64,000 bases of DNA from Nocardia vaccinii NBRC 15922 (GCF_001613305.1 NZ_BDCC01000065.1:1-64000), one strand, 5' to 3'. Positions 54,056 through 63,432 are shown, counted from the stretch's first letter. Notes: generated by a model from the sequence alone, not told the origin. Program-made: numbers and translations.

Positions 54056-55505
54056 TCGGCCACCACCTGTCGTGCAGCGCCTGCCCGGTCTCGGTGCCGC
54101 TGGTCACTCGCACCCCGCAGAACGATCGTTTCGGGTCCTCGAATCCGATATCCAACCGGCCGTAGGATTTACCGGTCGCATCGCTCCAATCGCTCCACAG
54201 GATCCGGCCGCTTCCGGACGACCGCTTCCAACTCTCATCCCCGCGGATGAGCACATTCCCGGTCGGTCGAGTGGCCCCGATGGGCATTCGCGCGGCAACG
54301 CACTGCACGAGCACCTCGAACACCGGATCGTCCTGGCCGTAACACTCCAGCGCGCCATCGGCCGGCGTCACGTCGAAGGAGACCTTCGAATCGTCCCCGG
54401 TATTCGCTCGGCACCAGATGCCCTGATAGCCCGCGCTGATCGGCATGTGCGGCAACAGTTTCGGGAACGCGTTCACGATATATCCGTACGTCCCCCACCC
54501 TTCGGAATAGTCGAGGGTCGGCGCGGGCGCCGAGGCTGCCTGCGGCGCGGCGCGATCCGGCGCCAGCGCCCACACGGTCGCGGCGACGGCGATCAGCGCG
54601 ATCACCACTCCGATCGCCGCGATCACCAATCCCCGTCGCCGCCGACGCGGCCGTCGGCTCTCCGTCGTCCCGTGCAACGCCGCCCCCGCCGCCGCCGCGA
54701 GTTCACCGCAACTCCGATACCGGCCATCGGGCTGCTTTGCCATCGCCCGCGCGATGACCTCGTCCAACTGCGGCGGCAACGCCGGATTCACCGCGCTGGG
54801 CCGAGGCGGCGGGTCGATGAGATGCGCCGCCATCACCGCCGCCGCCGTCGGCCGCGGGAACGGGGCACTACCGGTGAGCATGTGAAACAGCGTGCAGCCC
54901 AACGCGTAGACGTCGACCCGATGATCGATCCGCCCCGCCTCGATCTGTTCCGGCGCGGCGTAGGAGAGCGTCGCCAGTACCTCCCCGGCACCGGTCAGCA
55001 CCGTGGATTCCGCTGCGGCCCGGGCGATTCCGAAATCGGTGACCAGCACCCGATCCGGTCGCCCCGGCGCGGCCGAGACCAGGATGTTCGCCGGTTTGAC
55101 ATCGCGATGCAGTAGCCCGGCGGCATGGGCGGCATCCAGCCCGCGCGCCGCCTCGCCGACGATCCCCACCGCCCGATCCGGCGGCAGCACGCTCGGCCCG
55201 GCCCGCAGCAACTGGGCCACATCACCGCCCTCGACGTACTGCATCGTTATCCACAGCACACCGTCCTCGACACCGCGGTCGTAGACCTCGACGATATTGG
55301 GATGCGATACCCGCGAGGCCAATTCCGCTTCGCGCAGAAACCTGGCCCGGAATTCCGGATCGGCACTGGGCCCTTCGGCCAGCACCTTCAACGCCACCAG
55401 CCGCTGCAACCGAGGATGCTGCACCAGATATACCGCGCCCATACCGCCCGACCCGAGCTCCCGGACGACGCGATACCCCGCGAACACCTCGCCGCTGCGC
55501 AGCAC
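54042..55505 (-). CDS. Transmembrane Ser/Thr protein kinase (PknB type), paralogue of the downstream kinase
   Basis: 487 residues from GTG 55505 (GGGAGG upstream). Kinase domain: GSGGMGAVYLV, VALKVLA, HRDVKPANI, DFGIAR, APEQI. The membrane helix is RRRRRGLVIAAIGVVIALIAVAATVWAL, followed by an ectodomain homologous to that of the kinase at 51299-52780 (AFPKLLPHMPISAGYQGIWC, four cysteines, WWPSAPL). It is the first gene of a three-gene operon. The ligand is unknown; the shared fold suggests a common signal. Confidence 0.93.
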   Translation of the reverse strand: MLRSGEVFAGYRVVRELGSGGMGAVYLVQHPRLQRLVALKVLAEGPSADPEFRARFLREAELASRVSHPNIVEVYDRGVEDGVLWITMQYVEGGDVAQLLRAGPSVLPPDRAVGIVGEAARGLDAAHAAGLLHRDVKPANILVSAAPGRPDRVLVTDFGIARAAAESTVLTGAGEVLATLSYAAPEQIEAGRIDHRVDVYALGCTLFHMLTGSAPFPRPTAAAVMAAHLIDPPPRPSAVNPALPPQLDEVIARAMAKQPDGRYRSCGELAAAAGAALHGTTESRRPRRRRRGLVIAAIGVVIALIAVAATVWALAPDRAAPQAASAPAPTLDYSEGWGTYGYIVNAFPKLLPHMPISAGYQGIWCRANTGDDSKVSFDVTPADGALECYGQDDPVFEVLVQCVAARMPIGATRPTGNVLIRGDESWKRSSGSGRILWSDWSDATGKSYGRLDIGFEDPKRSFCGVRVTSGTETGQALHDRWWPSAPL

Positions 55506-55790
55506 CCCGCCGACCTCCCGGACTTCGACAACGCGGCCGCATCCTCCGTACCGCCACGCTCAGAGGGCAGTATGCTCACCCACTCCCGCCACGGCAACCG
55601 CGATTCCCACCCCTGTTCACACCTACGACAGCGCCGGTCCGAGCTTTGCGGCCCACCACCCCATCTGCTGTGGCCGGATGAATCGGACCGCCCGCACGGC
55701 GCACGGTCGCGACGCGGCACTCCCCGGGCTCGCTGCCGACCGTGCCCGAATATCCGCTCGGAATCCGAACCGCTACAGACAGGCCCGTTT

Positions 55791-55819
55791 CTGATACGGA
55801 ATACCCGATCCGTATCAGT
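55791..55819. promoter_or_regulatory. Perfect 10-bp inverted repeat downstream of the TetR gene
   Basis: CTGATACGGA (55791-55800) and TCCGTATCAG (55810-55819) flank nine bases. The same TCCGTATCAG recurs at 56492-56501 in the TetR/monooxygenase promoter region. I read it as a TetR operator; a terminator for the TetR gene is the alternative, though no T-tract follows. The rest of 55506-55790 holds no gene. Confidence 0.6.
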
Positions 55820-55827
55820 CGCGACGA

Positions 55828-56400
55828 TCACGCATCGACGGCGAGAACGACCGCCCGGGTGGCGGTGGCCGCGACCTGTTCGTCGTTCAGGTTGCTGTGC
55901 GCCAGCAGGACGTGGGACAGCACGATGCGAACCACGACCTCGGCGGCCTGGACCGGAGTCAGGGCGAGAACGGCGTCGGCGCGGGCGGCGATCAGCGGGG
56001 CGGCGAGAGCGGCCACCGTCTCGACCAGATTGAGTTCGGATCTGCCGTGCGCGATGGCGACGTTGATCAGCCAGGCCGGTTCGTGATCGCGGATGTAGCC
56101 GAACGCGGCGTGCTCGCGTAGGTAGCCGAGCGCGAAAAGCGTGACGGCGTGGACGATTCGCGCGGGCGGGGCGAACAGGTCGAGTTCGGTGTAGGCGGCG
56201 GTGATCATCTTGACCACCTCGCCGCGGCCGATGGCGGCGATCAGGCCGTCCTTGTCGCCGAACTCGCGGTAGGCCGTCGCCCGGGAAACTCCCGCGCGTT
56301 CCGCCACGCCGCCGATGGTCAGGGCGCCCAGACCGCTCTCGGCGATCAGCTCGAGCGCCGCGTCGTGCAACGCCTCCGAGGATCGGGTCGGTGAGGTCAT
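55828..56400 (-). CDS. TetR-family transcriptional regulator
   Basis: 190 residues from ATG 56400; the frame extends further upstream without support. The HTH is LGALTIGGVAERAGVSRATAYREFGDKDGLI. The C-terminal half is helical (PARIVHAVTLFALGYLREHAAFGYIRDHEPAWL). It is divergent from the monooxygenase-reductase gene with 154 bp between, and it presumably represses that gene through sites in the gap. Confidence 0.92.
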   Translation of the reverse strand: MTSPTRSSEALHDAALELIAESGLGALTIGGVAERAGVSRATAYREFGDKDGLIAAIGRGEVVKMITAAYTELDLFAPPARIVHAVTLFALGYLREHAAFGYIRDHEPAWLINVAIAHGRSELNLVETVAALAAPLIAARADAVLALTPVQAAEVVVRIVLSHVLLAHSNLNDEQVAATATRAVVLAVDA

Positions 56401-56453
56401 GCCTATTTTTCTACCTGCACGCCGAGCTCGGCCGCGTGCGAACCGGACGACAA

Positions 56454-56501
56454 TGGTTGCGACAACCAACTAACTGAGACTATTCTCCGTTTCCGTATCA
56501 G
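56454..56501. promoter_or_regulatory. Divergent promoter region with candidate TetR sites
   Basis: Two elements: the palindrome TGGTTG-CGA-CAACCA (56454-56468), and TCCGTATCAG (56492-56501), an exact copy of the arm of the inverted repeat at 55791-55819. One of them is likely the TetR operator. They lie between the TetR start (56400) and the monooxygenase start (56555). Confidence 0.5.
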
Positions 56502-56554
56502 TAATGGGCGGTTCCTGCACCACCGGATGCGCCACGACAACGCCGGAGGACACG

Positions 56555-59047
56555 ATGACCGCACGCGGGCAGGCCCAGCCGGCGAATGCGCGACGCGGAC
56601 ATGCCGTGGTCCTGGGCGCGAGCATGGCCGGACTGCTCACCGCGCGCGTGCTCAGCGAGAGTTTCGCCTCGGTGACCGTGCTCGAACGCGACGATCTCGC
56701 CGCGCCCGGAGACCGCCGTGGAGTGCCTCAGGGCAGACATGTGCACGCCCTGCTCGCGCGCGGCGAACGCATTCTGGCCGAACTGTTTCCGGGCATCACC
56801 GCCGAATTGCTCGCCGACGGCGCGGTGCGATGCCGCTCGCTGACCGAGATGCGGATGAGCATCGCCGGATCCACACTGTCGCGATCCGACGCCGGATACT
56901 CGCTGCTACAGGCCAGCCGACCGTTTCTGGAATGGCATGTGCGACAGCGGGTCCGGGCCCTGCCCAATGTCGAGATCCTTGACCGCGGCACCGCGCTGAA
57001 CCTGCTGACCGATCCCGCGCGAAACCGGGTCACCGGAGTTCTGGCGCAGCCGGAGCATGCCGACCACCCGCACGAGATCTTCGCGGATCTGGTGGTGAGT
57101 TGCCTGGGCCGCCACGGCCCGATCCTCGACTGGCTCGAGACGATCGGCTACCCGCGCCCCGCCGAGGAGGGCGTGCGCATCGATATGATGTACGCCAGCC
57201 GCTACATCCGCCTGCCGGACGATTCGACCGCGAACCTCGGCGGCGACAAGGAGATCGTCGTCGCGAACCAGGATCCCGCGCGCGGCCTGGCCCTGTTCGC
57301 GGTCGAGGAGGGCAAGCACATCCTGACCCTGATCGGCTACGGCGCGGACCATCCCCCGACCGACCCCGACGGGTTCTGGCGATTCGCCTCTTCGGTCGCA
57401 CCGCCGGACGTCGCCGAGGCACTGCTGTCGGCCGAATCGCTGACCGGCATCAGCACCTACCGCTACCCGGCCAACCAACGCCGCCGCTACGAGCGCCTGT
57501 CCCGCTTCCCGGACGGGCTGCTCGTCCTCGGCGACGCGGTGTGCAGTTTCAGTCCGGCGTTCGGACAGGGCATGTCGGTCTCCGCATTACAGGCGATGGA
57601 ACTGCGCAAGGCGCTCGCCGCCGGCGACGACCATCTCGCGCGCAGGTTCTTCCGCGCCGCGGCCCACGTCATCGATGACCCGTGGCTGATCACCCGCCTG
57701 TTCGATCTCGCGATGCCGCACGTCGACGCCGCAGGCCGGGGACCGATGCGGCTACTGGGTCCGGCCGCACGCACGGCGATGGCCATCGGCGCGCGGGACG
57801 CGGCTGTGGGGCAGCAGATCTCACGCATCGCCGGCCTGCTCGACAGCCCGCTGGCGGTGGCCCGGCCGGCCCTGCTGGCCCGGATCGCCGCGAACGGGGC
57901 GGTGGTCGGCCTGAATCTGCTGCGCGAGGTCGCGATATCCGCACCACAGGTGCGGCACAATGGATTCGACCCGATCCCGCAGACTCCGGCACACGGCTTC
58001 CACCCGCTGACGGTTCGCGCGGTCGAACGCGATACCGCCGACAGCGTGCTGATCGAATTCGAGGTTCCCGAGCGGCTCACGGACCGATTCGGCTACACCG
58101 CTGGACAACACGTCGTCATCCGGGGCACGGCTCACGGACGTCCGATCCGGCGCAGCTACTCGCTGTGCGACGCACCCGATGCGGGCCGGTTGCGCGTCGC
58201 GGTGAAAAGACAGGGCGGCGGCGTCTTCTCCGAGTACGCGCTCGAACGACTCGGTGCGGGAACGGTTCTGCACATCGGCGAACCGTCGGGTGCGTTCACC
58301 GCGCACACCGATCCGGCCACCACCAGCCACCATGCCGCCGTCGCCGCGGGCAGCGGGATCACTCCGATCGCCGCGATCGCCGCGGCGGTCCTCGCGAACG
58401 AGCCGCACAGTCGCTTCACCCTCCACTACGCCAGCCGCGACAGCACGACCGTCATGCTCGGCGATCTGCTCACCACACTGACCGCCCGGTTTCCCGGACG
58501 ATTGCGGATCGTCCACCACCTGTCCCGCCAATACGACGCACCGCTGCCGGCAACCGCCCCCGGCATCGATTACCGCAGGGGCCGCATGGATTTTCGCGAA
58601 CTGACCGGTCTGGACGCGGACCACTGGTACCTGTGCGGACCGGACTCCCTGCTCGCGGCTGCCCGCGAGGCACTCCTGGACGAGGGGGTAACCCGATCCC
58701 GGATATATACCGAGCGTTTCATGACCCGCGAGCCCGAATCCGCCGTCCCGCAACCGGATCGGCCACCGTGCACGATCACCCTCACCGGGCACGGCGAGGA
58801 CCTGGTGTTCACCATGCCGCAGGGGGTCCGCATCCTCGACGCCGCTCTCACCCACCGCGAGGATCTGCCGTATTCGTGTCTCGGCGGATCGTGCGGAACC
58901 TGTATCGCCACAGTATGTTCCGGCACGGTACACATGGACGAGGATCCGATGACGGCACTCACTTCCGCCGAACTGGCCGACGGCGCGGTTCTGACCTGCC
59001 GCGCCGTACCCGAATCCGCCACGGTCACGCTGCGATTCGGCCGCTGA
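56555..59047 (+). CDS. Fused FAD-dependent monooxygenase, flavin reductase and 2Fe-2S ferredoxin
   Basis: 830 residues from ATG 56555 with GGAGGACACG upstream. Order: an FAD oxidoreductase (about 1-430: VVLGASMAGLLTARVL dinucleotide motif, GDAVCSFSPAFGQGMSVSALQAMELRKAL for FAD ribose), a ferredoxin-reductase module (about 500-730: RRSYSLCDAP FAD site, GSGITPIAAI and LCGPDS for NAD(P)), and a C-terminal plant-type 2Fe-2S domain (about 745-830: YSCLGGSCGTC with a fourth Cys in LTCRAV). One polypeptide could carry electrons from NAD(P)H to the monooxygenase flavin. I know of no named enzyme with this exact order. TetR-regulated, likely substrate-inducible. Confidence 0.88.
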   Translation: MTARGQAQPANARRGHAVVLGASMAGLLTARVLSESFASVTVLERDDLAAPGDRRGVPQGRHVHALLARGERILAELFPGITAELLADGAVRCRSLTEMRMSIAGSTLSRSDAGYSLLQASRPFLEWHVRQRVRALPNVEILDRGTALNLLTDPARNRVTGVLAQPEHADHPHEIFADLVVSCLGRHGPILDWLETIGYPRPAEEGVRIDMMYASRYIRLPDDSTANLGGDKEIVVANQDPARGLALFAVEEGKHILTLIGYGADHPPTDPDGFWRFASSVAPPDVAEALLSAESLTGISTYRYPANQRRRYERLSRFPDGLLVLGDAVCSFSPAFGQGMSVSALQAMELRKALAAGDDHLARRFFRAAAHVIDDPWLITRLFDLAMPHVDAAGRGPMRLLGPAARTAMAIGARDAAVGQQISRIAGLLDSPLAVARPALLARIAANGAVVGLNLLREVAISAPQVRHNGFDPIPQTPAHGFHPLTVRAVERDTADSVLIEFEVPERLTDRFGYTAGQHVVIRGTAHGRPIRRSYSLCDAPDAGRLRVAVKRQGGGVFSEYALERLGAGTVLHIGEPSGAFTAHTDPATTSHHAAVAAGSGITPIAAIAAAVLANEPHSRFTLHYASRDSTTVMLGDLLTTLTARFPGRLRIVHHLSRQYDAPLPATAPGIDYRRGRMDFRELTGLDADHWYLCGPDSLLAAAREALLDEGVTRSRIYTERFMTREPESAVPQPDRPPCTITLTGHGEDLVFTMPQGVRILDAALTHREDLPYSCLGGSCGTCIATVCSGTVHMDEDPMTALTSAELADGAVLTCRAVPESATVTLRFGR

Positions 59048-59186
59048 GCCCGGAGTGACCCGGACCGCATTCGCCCGATTCCTGTCCCCGAGGTCTTGCA
59101 TATGTACTTGCATCCGCTGTTACACTGTGGATCTTCAGTAAGTACGTGTCAGGTTGCGCCCCAAGGGATTCAGCGGTACCGGCGAT

Positions 59187-59375
59187 ATGGCGAAAAAGGT
59201 TCATCTGCAGTTGCGATTCCCGCTCGGGGGAGCCGTACTGGACTACCGTGCCGAGAGATCGGTGGCACACCGGGTGGCCGCCGAGCTGAGCCGGCACGGC
59301 GTCGACGTGTCCATCGACGATAATCTCCGTACCGGCCTGGCCGATCTGCCGCACGAGGAACTCTGGGCGGTATAA
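59187..59375 (+). CDS. Small hypothetical protein (62 aa)
   Basis: 62 residues from ATG 59187. LQLRFPLGGAVLDYRAERSVAHRVAAELSRHGVDVSIDDNL reads as a beta-alpha-beta unit with a charged end, and the last residues are HEELWAV. No family recognised. The preceding AT-rich stretch (59099-59150) carries repeated CTTGCAT and TGTAC-like sequences, probably its promoter. Confidence 0.5.
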   Translation: MAKKVHLQLRFPLGGAVLDYRAERSVAHRVAAELSRHGVDVSIDDNLRTGLADLPHEELWAV

Positions 59376-59428
59376 ACCCTCCGCCATCAGGTTCTTCCAA
59401 CCGGCAGCAACATTCCGGCATCCAATGG

Positions 59429-59468
59429 TTGTACAGATGCATTTTCGAATGTTCTTGCACTGGTACAA
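59429..59468. promoter_or_regulatory. Imperfect inverted repeat between two small genes
   Basis: TTGTACAGATGCA (59429-59441) and TGCACTGGTACAA (59456-59468) match at 10 of 13 positions around 14 bases. It lies in an AT-rich promoter region ahead of the small gene at 59595 and resembles a repressor site. Confidence 0.45.
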
Positions 59469-59594
59469 TTTTCGCGAACTTCGCAGGAATGTGTCACCAT
59501 ACCTACCGGCATGCTCATCGCCGGTGTTGACGCGAGCGTGCTGCGCGCCTCATGCGCACCCAGCGTATCTCTCCAGCCAGGAGTCACCTGCCAC

Positions 59595-59837
59595 ATGCAG
59601 CACGCCGCACCCACCCCGGGCTCCCGAATGCCGAATACGCAGCGCCTCGCCGATCTGCTGTCCGTGATTCGCGCGGAGGAGAAACTCTTACGCGAGCTCG
59701 GTAGCGAAGTCGCCGCCATCGCGATCGGCGGTGCGCCGAACCTGCCCGGCGCCCGCCCGGCACATCGCGGCACCTACCCCGGCCTGCTGACCGGCCGCCC
59801 CGACAACTTCCTCTGGGAGTGGTACGGCTTCCCCTGA
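59595..59837 (+). CDS. Small hypothetical protein (80 aa)
   Basis: 80 residues from ATG 59595 (AGGAG ten bases upstream); ATG 59628 (MPNTQRLADLLSVIRAEEKLLREL) is as plausible. The N-terminal half of the short form is a charged helix; the tail is Gly/Pro-rich and ends in NFLWEWYGFP. No family recognised. It may belong with the small gene at 59187. Confidence 0.5.
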   Translation: MQHAAPTPGSRMPNTQRLADLLSVIRAEEKLLRELGSEVAAIAIGGAPNLPGARPAHRGTYPGLLTGRPDNFLWEWYGFP

Positions 59838-60027
59838 GCATCCTTCGACGGATGCCGGTGCGGCCCGGACGCGCTTGACATCGCCGAATTCTTGGGTTCT
59901 GCTGGAATTAGGCCGGTCTCGTGCACTTTCCGGCCGTAGCCGGACCACATGACGGCGCAAAACGGATCTTTGTACGGACACCGCGGCGGCGGCGAATGCA
60001 ATTCCGATCACGATGTCGGGAGGTGTG

Positions 60028-60840
60028 GTGTCAGGAGACAGGCCGGCGCCCGCGGGGATCGACCCGACGAAACCCAATGCCGCCCGCATATACGACTATC
60101 TGCTGGGGGGCAAGGATAATTACACCGCGGACCGCGCGGTTGCCAAACGAATGCTGGAGGTCGCTCCGGAAAATCGGACACTGGCCTGGTTCAGTCGCAA
60201 GTTCCTGACCGGGGCGGCACGGTCGGCCGCCGAAGCAGGTGTGCGGCAGTTCATCGATATCGGCGCGGGCATCCCTACCTCACCGAGTGTGTACGAGACG
60301 GTCGTCGAGGTCGACCCCGAGGTACGCGTGGCCTCTGTCGACTACGACCCGGTCGTCTATGTACACGCCAACGCCATAACGGCAGGCCAGGCGGGCGTGA
60401 CGCCGATGCTGGCGGACTTCCGTGAACCCGTGGATCTCATCGCGCGCCTGCGCACCGAGGCGGGCATCGACTTCGATCAGCCGGTCGCGCTGCTGACCGT
60501 CGGGGTTCTGCACTTCATCATGGATCATGAACAGCCGGCCGAAATTCTCGCCCGATTCTCCGAGGTGATGGCGCCGGGCAGTTATCTGGCCTTCACGCAC
60601 GGATCGCCCGAGACCGACGATGAGTTCGTCGACCGGACCGCGAGCGATACCGAGGGCAGTACCGCGCAGTTCGTCTTCCGATCGAAGTCCGAGGTCGAGA
60701 AGCTGCTCGACGGCTTCGACATCCTCGATCCGGGGATCGTGACCATCCAGGAGTGGCTCGCCGACAACCTGCCGCCCACTCGGCTGGTTATTCTGGCCGG
60801 CATCGGCCGCAAGCCCGAGGGGCCGACCGGTAACGGCTGA
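60028..60840 (+). CDS. SAM-dependent methyltransferase, pfam04672 (DUF574) family
   Basis: 270 residues from GTG 60028; GGGAGG at 60018-60023 decides against the ATG at 60013, which would contain the site. ARIYDYLLGGKDNYTADR, FIDIGAGIPTSPSVYETVVE and ASVDYDPVVYVHANAI match the family and its copy at 20623-21432. Substrate unknown. Confidence 0.92.
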   Translation: MSGDRPAPAGIDPTKPNAARIYDYLLGGKDNYTADRAVAKRMLEVAPENRTLAWFSRKFLTGAARSAAEAGVRQFIDIGAGIPTSPSVYETVVEVDPEVRVASVDYDPVVYVHANAITAGQAGVTPMLADFREPVDLIARLRTEAGIDFDQPVALLTVGVLHFIMDHEQPAEILARFSEVMAPGSYLAFTHGSPETDDEFVDRTASDTEGSTAQFVFRSKSEVEKLLDGFDILDPGIVTIQEWLADNLPPTRLVILAGIGRKPEGPTGNG

Positions 60841-61100
60841 TCCGCGATCCGATCACCCCGCCCGGCCAGGGCGCAGGCACGCGCCGAATGCGGCTCGGCC
60901 AGATCCACCATCGGCTCGGCGCTGCGCAGGATGCCGGGCAGGCTTTTTCCATTTCGGCCGATCCGATTGCCGGTAATTCTCCGGATTTCTTGCATGTCGT
61001 TGCGCGGCGCTATACCCTCGCTGACCAATCCATTCGAACCGATCGATTCACGAGGGCACCCTCGGGAGCTCCTCGTATTTCACGACAGGGAGCGCGTTAC

Positions 61101-62120
61101 GTGCGAGCTTCGGTGCGGACACTCACCTTATTCGCTGCATTCCTCTTGTGTTGTGTAACAGCGGGTTCGGCGCACGCCGACGCCGATCCGGGGGCCTGTC
61201 GATCCTTTCCGGTCCCGGTCGCGAAGGGCCACCTCGCCGCGACTCTCTGCACACCCGTCGGCAAGCCGGGCGGCACCGTCATGGTGCTGATGTCGGGCTC
61301 CAATTACAACGGCACCTACTGGGATTTCGCCTACCAGCCGCAGACCTACAACTTCCGCGAGGCAATGAACAGGGCCGGTTACGCGACCCTGGTGGTCGAT
61401 CGTCTCGGTAACGGCGCGAGCACTCATCCGGCCGCGCTGTCGCTCACCGCCAACGACACCGCCCAGGCACTGCACGGCATCGTCCAGGGCCTGCGACACG
61501 GCCTGGCCGGGGCCGCGCCCTACGCCGAGGTCGTCACCGTCGGCCATTCACTGACCTCGGGCACCTCGGTGATGGAGGCCAGTTCCTATCACGACGTGGA
61601 CGGCGTTGTGCTGACCGGTTATTCGCACGCGCTGAACATTCCCGAAACCCTCGGCGTGATCTCGACCTACCACCGCGCCGTGGACGATCCGGCATTCGCC
61701 GGCCGCGGTCTGGACGCCGGATACCTGACCACCCGGCCCGGCACCCGCATGCACGACTTCTTCGATCCCCGCGACGCCGATCCCGCGGTGGTGGCGCAGG
61801 ACGAGAAGACCAAGGAGATCTTCTCGCTCTCGGAATACCCGGACGGGCTGATGTCGACCCTGCCCGGCATGTCCGGTGAGATCGATGCTCCGGTGCTGAT
61901 CGTCGACGGGAGCCTGGACCGGTTGTCTTGCGGCCCCGGCTATTCCGTGTGCCGGTCCGCCGCCACACTGAAGGCAGCGGAGGCTCCGTACTTCGCGCCC
62001 GCGGCCGAGTTGCAGACCTTCGTACTACCCGGCAGCGGCCATTCGGTGAACCTCGCGCGCAATACCGGCGCGTACCACACCGCGGTCCTCGACTGGCTGA
62101 ATTCCACCGTCGGACACTGA
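61101..62120 (+). CDS. Secreted alpha/beta hydrolase
   Basis: 339 residues from GTG 61101 with GGGAG upstream. A signal peptide (VRTLTLFAAFLLCCVTAGSAHADA) predicts export. The fold is alpha/beta hydrolase with the nucleophile elbow TVGHSLTSG, Asp in LIVDGSLDRLSCG and His in LPGSGHSVNL. Two Cys (SCGPGYSVC) may form a disulfide. It resembles secreted lipases/esterases of Mycobacteriales. A hairpin follows at 62215. Confidence 0.88.
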   Translation: MRASVRTLTLFAAFLLCCVTAGSAHADADPGACRSFPVPVAKGHLAATLCTPVGKPGGTVMVLMSGSNYNGTYWDFAYQPQTYNFREAMNRAGYATLVVDRLGNGASTHPAALSLTANDTAQALHGIVQGLRHGLAGAAPYAEVVTVGHSLTSGTSVMEASSYHDVDGVVLTGYSHALNIPETLGVISTYHRAVDDPAFAGRGLDAGYLTTRPGTRMHDFFDPRDADPAVVAQDEKTKEIFSLSEYPDGLMSTLPGMSGEIDAPVLIVDGSLDRLSCGPGYSVCRSAATLKAAEAPYFAPAAELQTFVLPGSGHSVNLARNTGAYHTAVLDWLNSTVGH

Positions 62121-62214
62121 TATCGGACCTGCCACCACGGCTGAGAAGCCGAAACTCAACGCCCGCACGAGCATTCGGCAATACTCCAGCAGATCCGCTG
62201 CGGCGGACCGTCCT

Positions 62215-62245
62215 CCGCCGGGTCGGCACGCCCGCGACCCGGCGG
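62215..62245 (+). terminator. GC-rich terminator-like hairpin
   Basis: CCGCCGGGTCG (62215-62225) and CGACCCGGCGG (62235-62245) are perfect 11-bp arms with a 9-base loop, 95 bases beyond the hydrolase stop. No T-tract, as is common in Actinobacteria. The rest of 62121-62478 holds no supportable gene. Confidence 0.6.
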
Positions 62246-62478
62246 CAGTGGCAACGACCTGCCCCTACCGGTATGGTCGTCGACGCAAGGGGAACGCCGA
62301 GGGGATTCGATGCGACAGTTACTCAGGGTCACAGCAAAACGCCGGATATTTCCCTCGCCACGCTCGGTTTTTCGCCTGTCTCGGCGTTACCATGAGCGGG
62401 TGCGGTGATGACGGCACGCACTTGCGCATGTACCGATGCGGTGTGTGCCAGTGATCGAAGAACAGCGGAGAAAGCCTC

Positions 62479-63369
62479 ATGACGGCAGAACAGGCCCGGA
62501 TCGACCTCGTCACCACTCCCCTGGAGCAGCGCGGTCCCACAGCATTGCGGATCATGGTCGGCGGCCAGCTCCGCAAACTACGTGAGGCCCGCGGGATCAC
62601 TCCGCAGGTCGCCGGTGAGCACATCCGCGGTTCGCACGCCAAAATCAGCCGACTCGAACTCGGCCGCACGGGATACAAGATCCGCGACGTCAACGATCTG
62701 CTGACGCTCTACGGCGTCACCGATTCGGCCCAGCGCGAATCCTTCCTCAGCCTGGTCGCGATGGCCAACGAGCAGGGTTGGTGGCACGGTTACAGCGACC
62801 TGCTGCCGTCCTGGTTCGAGAACTATCTCGGCCTCGAGGGCGATGCGAAATCGATCAGAACCTATGAGGGACAACTGGTCCCGGGTCTGCTGCAGACCGA
62901 TGCCTACGCCCGCGCGGTCGTCTCGCTGGCACACGGCGAGCGAGAGGTCGATCGGCGCGTGGAACTCCGGCGCCGCCGTCAGCAGATCCTGGATCTGGCC
63001 AACGGCCCGACGCTGTGGGCGGTCCTGGACGAATCGGTGCTGCACCGCCCGGTCGGTGGTCGCGAGGTCCTGCGCGAGCAGCTGATCTACCTCGAGCAGA
63101 TGTCGCACCGCAGCAACGTCACCATTCAGGTCCTGCCCTACCGCGCCGGCGGTCACGCCGCGGTCGGCGGCTCGTTCACCATCCTGCGCTTCAACGAGCA
63201 GGAGATCCCGGACGTCGTCTACCTCGAGCAGATGGCCAGCGCCCTCTACCTCGACCGCCCCGACGACCTCGAGCTCTACCGCGAGGTCATGGACCGCCTC
63301 AGCATCCAGGCCGACCCGCCCGGCCACTCCCAGGAACTCCTGCGCGCCGCCGCGGCGGACCTGGACTGA
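62479..63369 (+). CDS. XRE-family regulator with DUF5753 domain
   Basis: 296 residues. The HTH is GGQLRKLREARGITPQVAGEHIRGSHAKISRLELGRTGYK (about 28-65). The C-terminal DUF5753 (about 110-285) contains RTYEGQLVPGLLQTDAYARAV and RRQQILD. Such regulators are usually paired with a small DUF397 gene; none is seen next to it here. Confidence 0.93.
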   Translation: MTAEQARIDLVTTPLEQRGPTALRIMVGGQLRKLREARGITPQVAGEHIRGSHAKISRLELGRTGYKIRDVNDLLTLYGVTDSAQRESFLSLVAMANEQGWWHGYSDLLPSWFENYLGLEGDAKSIRTYEGQLVPGLLQTDAYARAVVSLAHGEREVDRRVELRRRRQQILDLANGPTLWAVLDESVLHRPVGGREVLREQLIYLEQMSHRSNVTIQVLPYRAGGHAAVGGSFTILRFNEQEIPDVVYLEQMASALYLDRPDDLELYREVMDRLSIQADPPGHSQELLRAAAADLD

Positions 63370-63432
63370 AGCGGCGACGGGCCCGGGTGAGGCGAATATC
63401 ACTGTGTGGCACACGATCACGGTGACTCCGGG

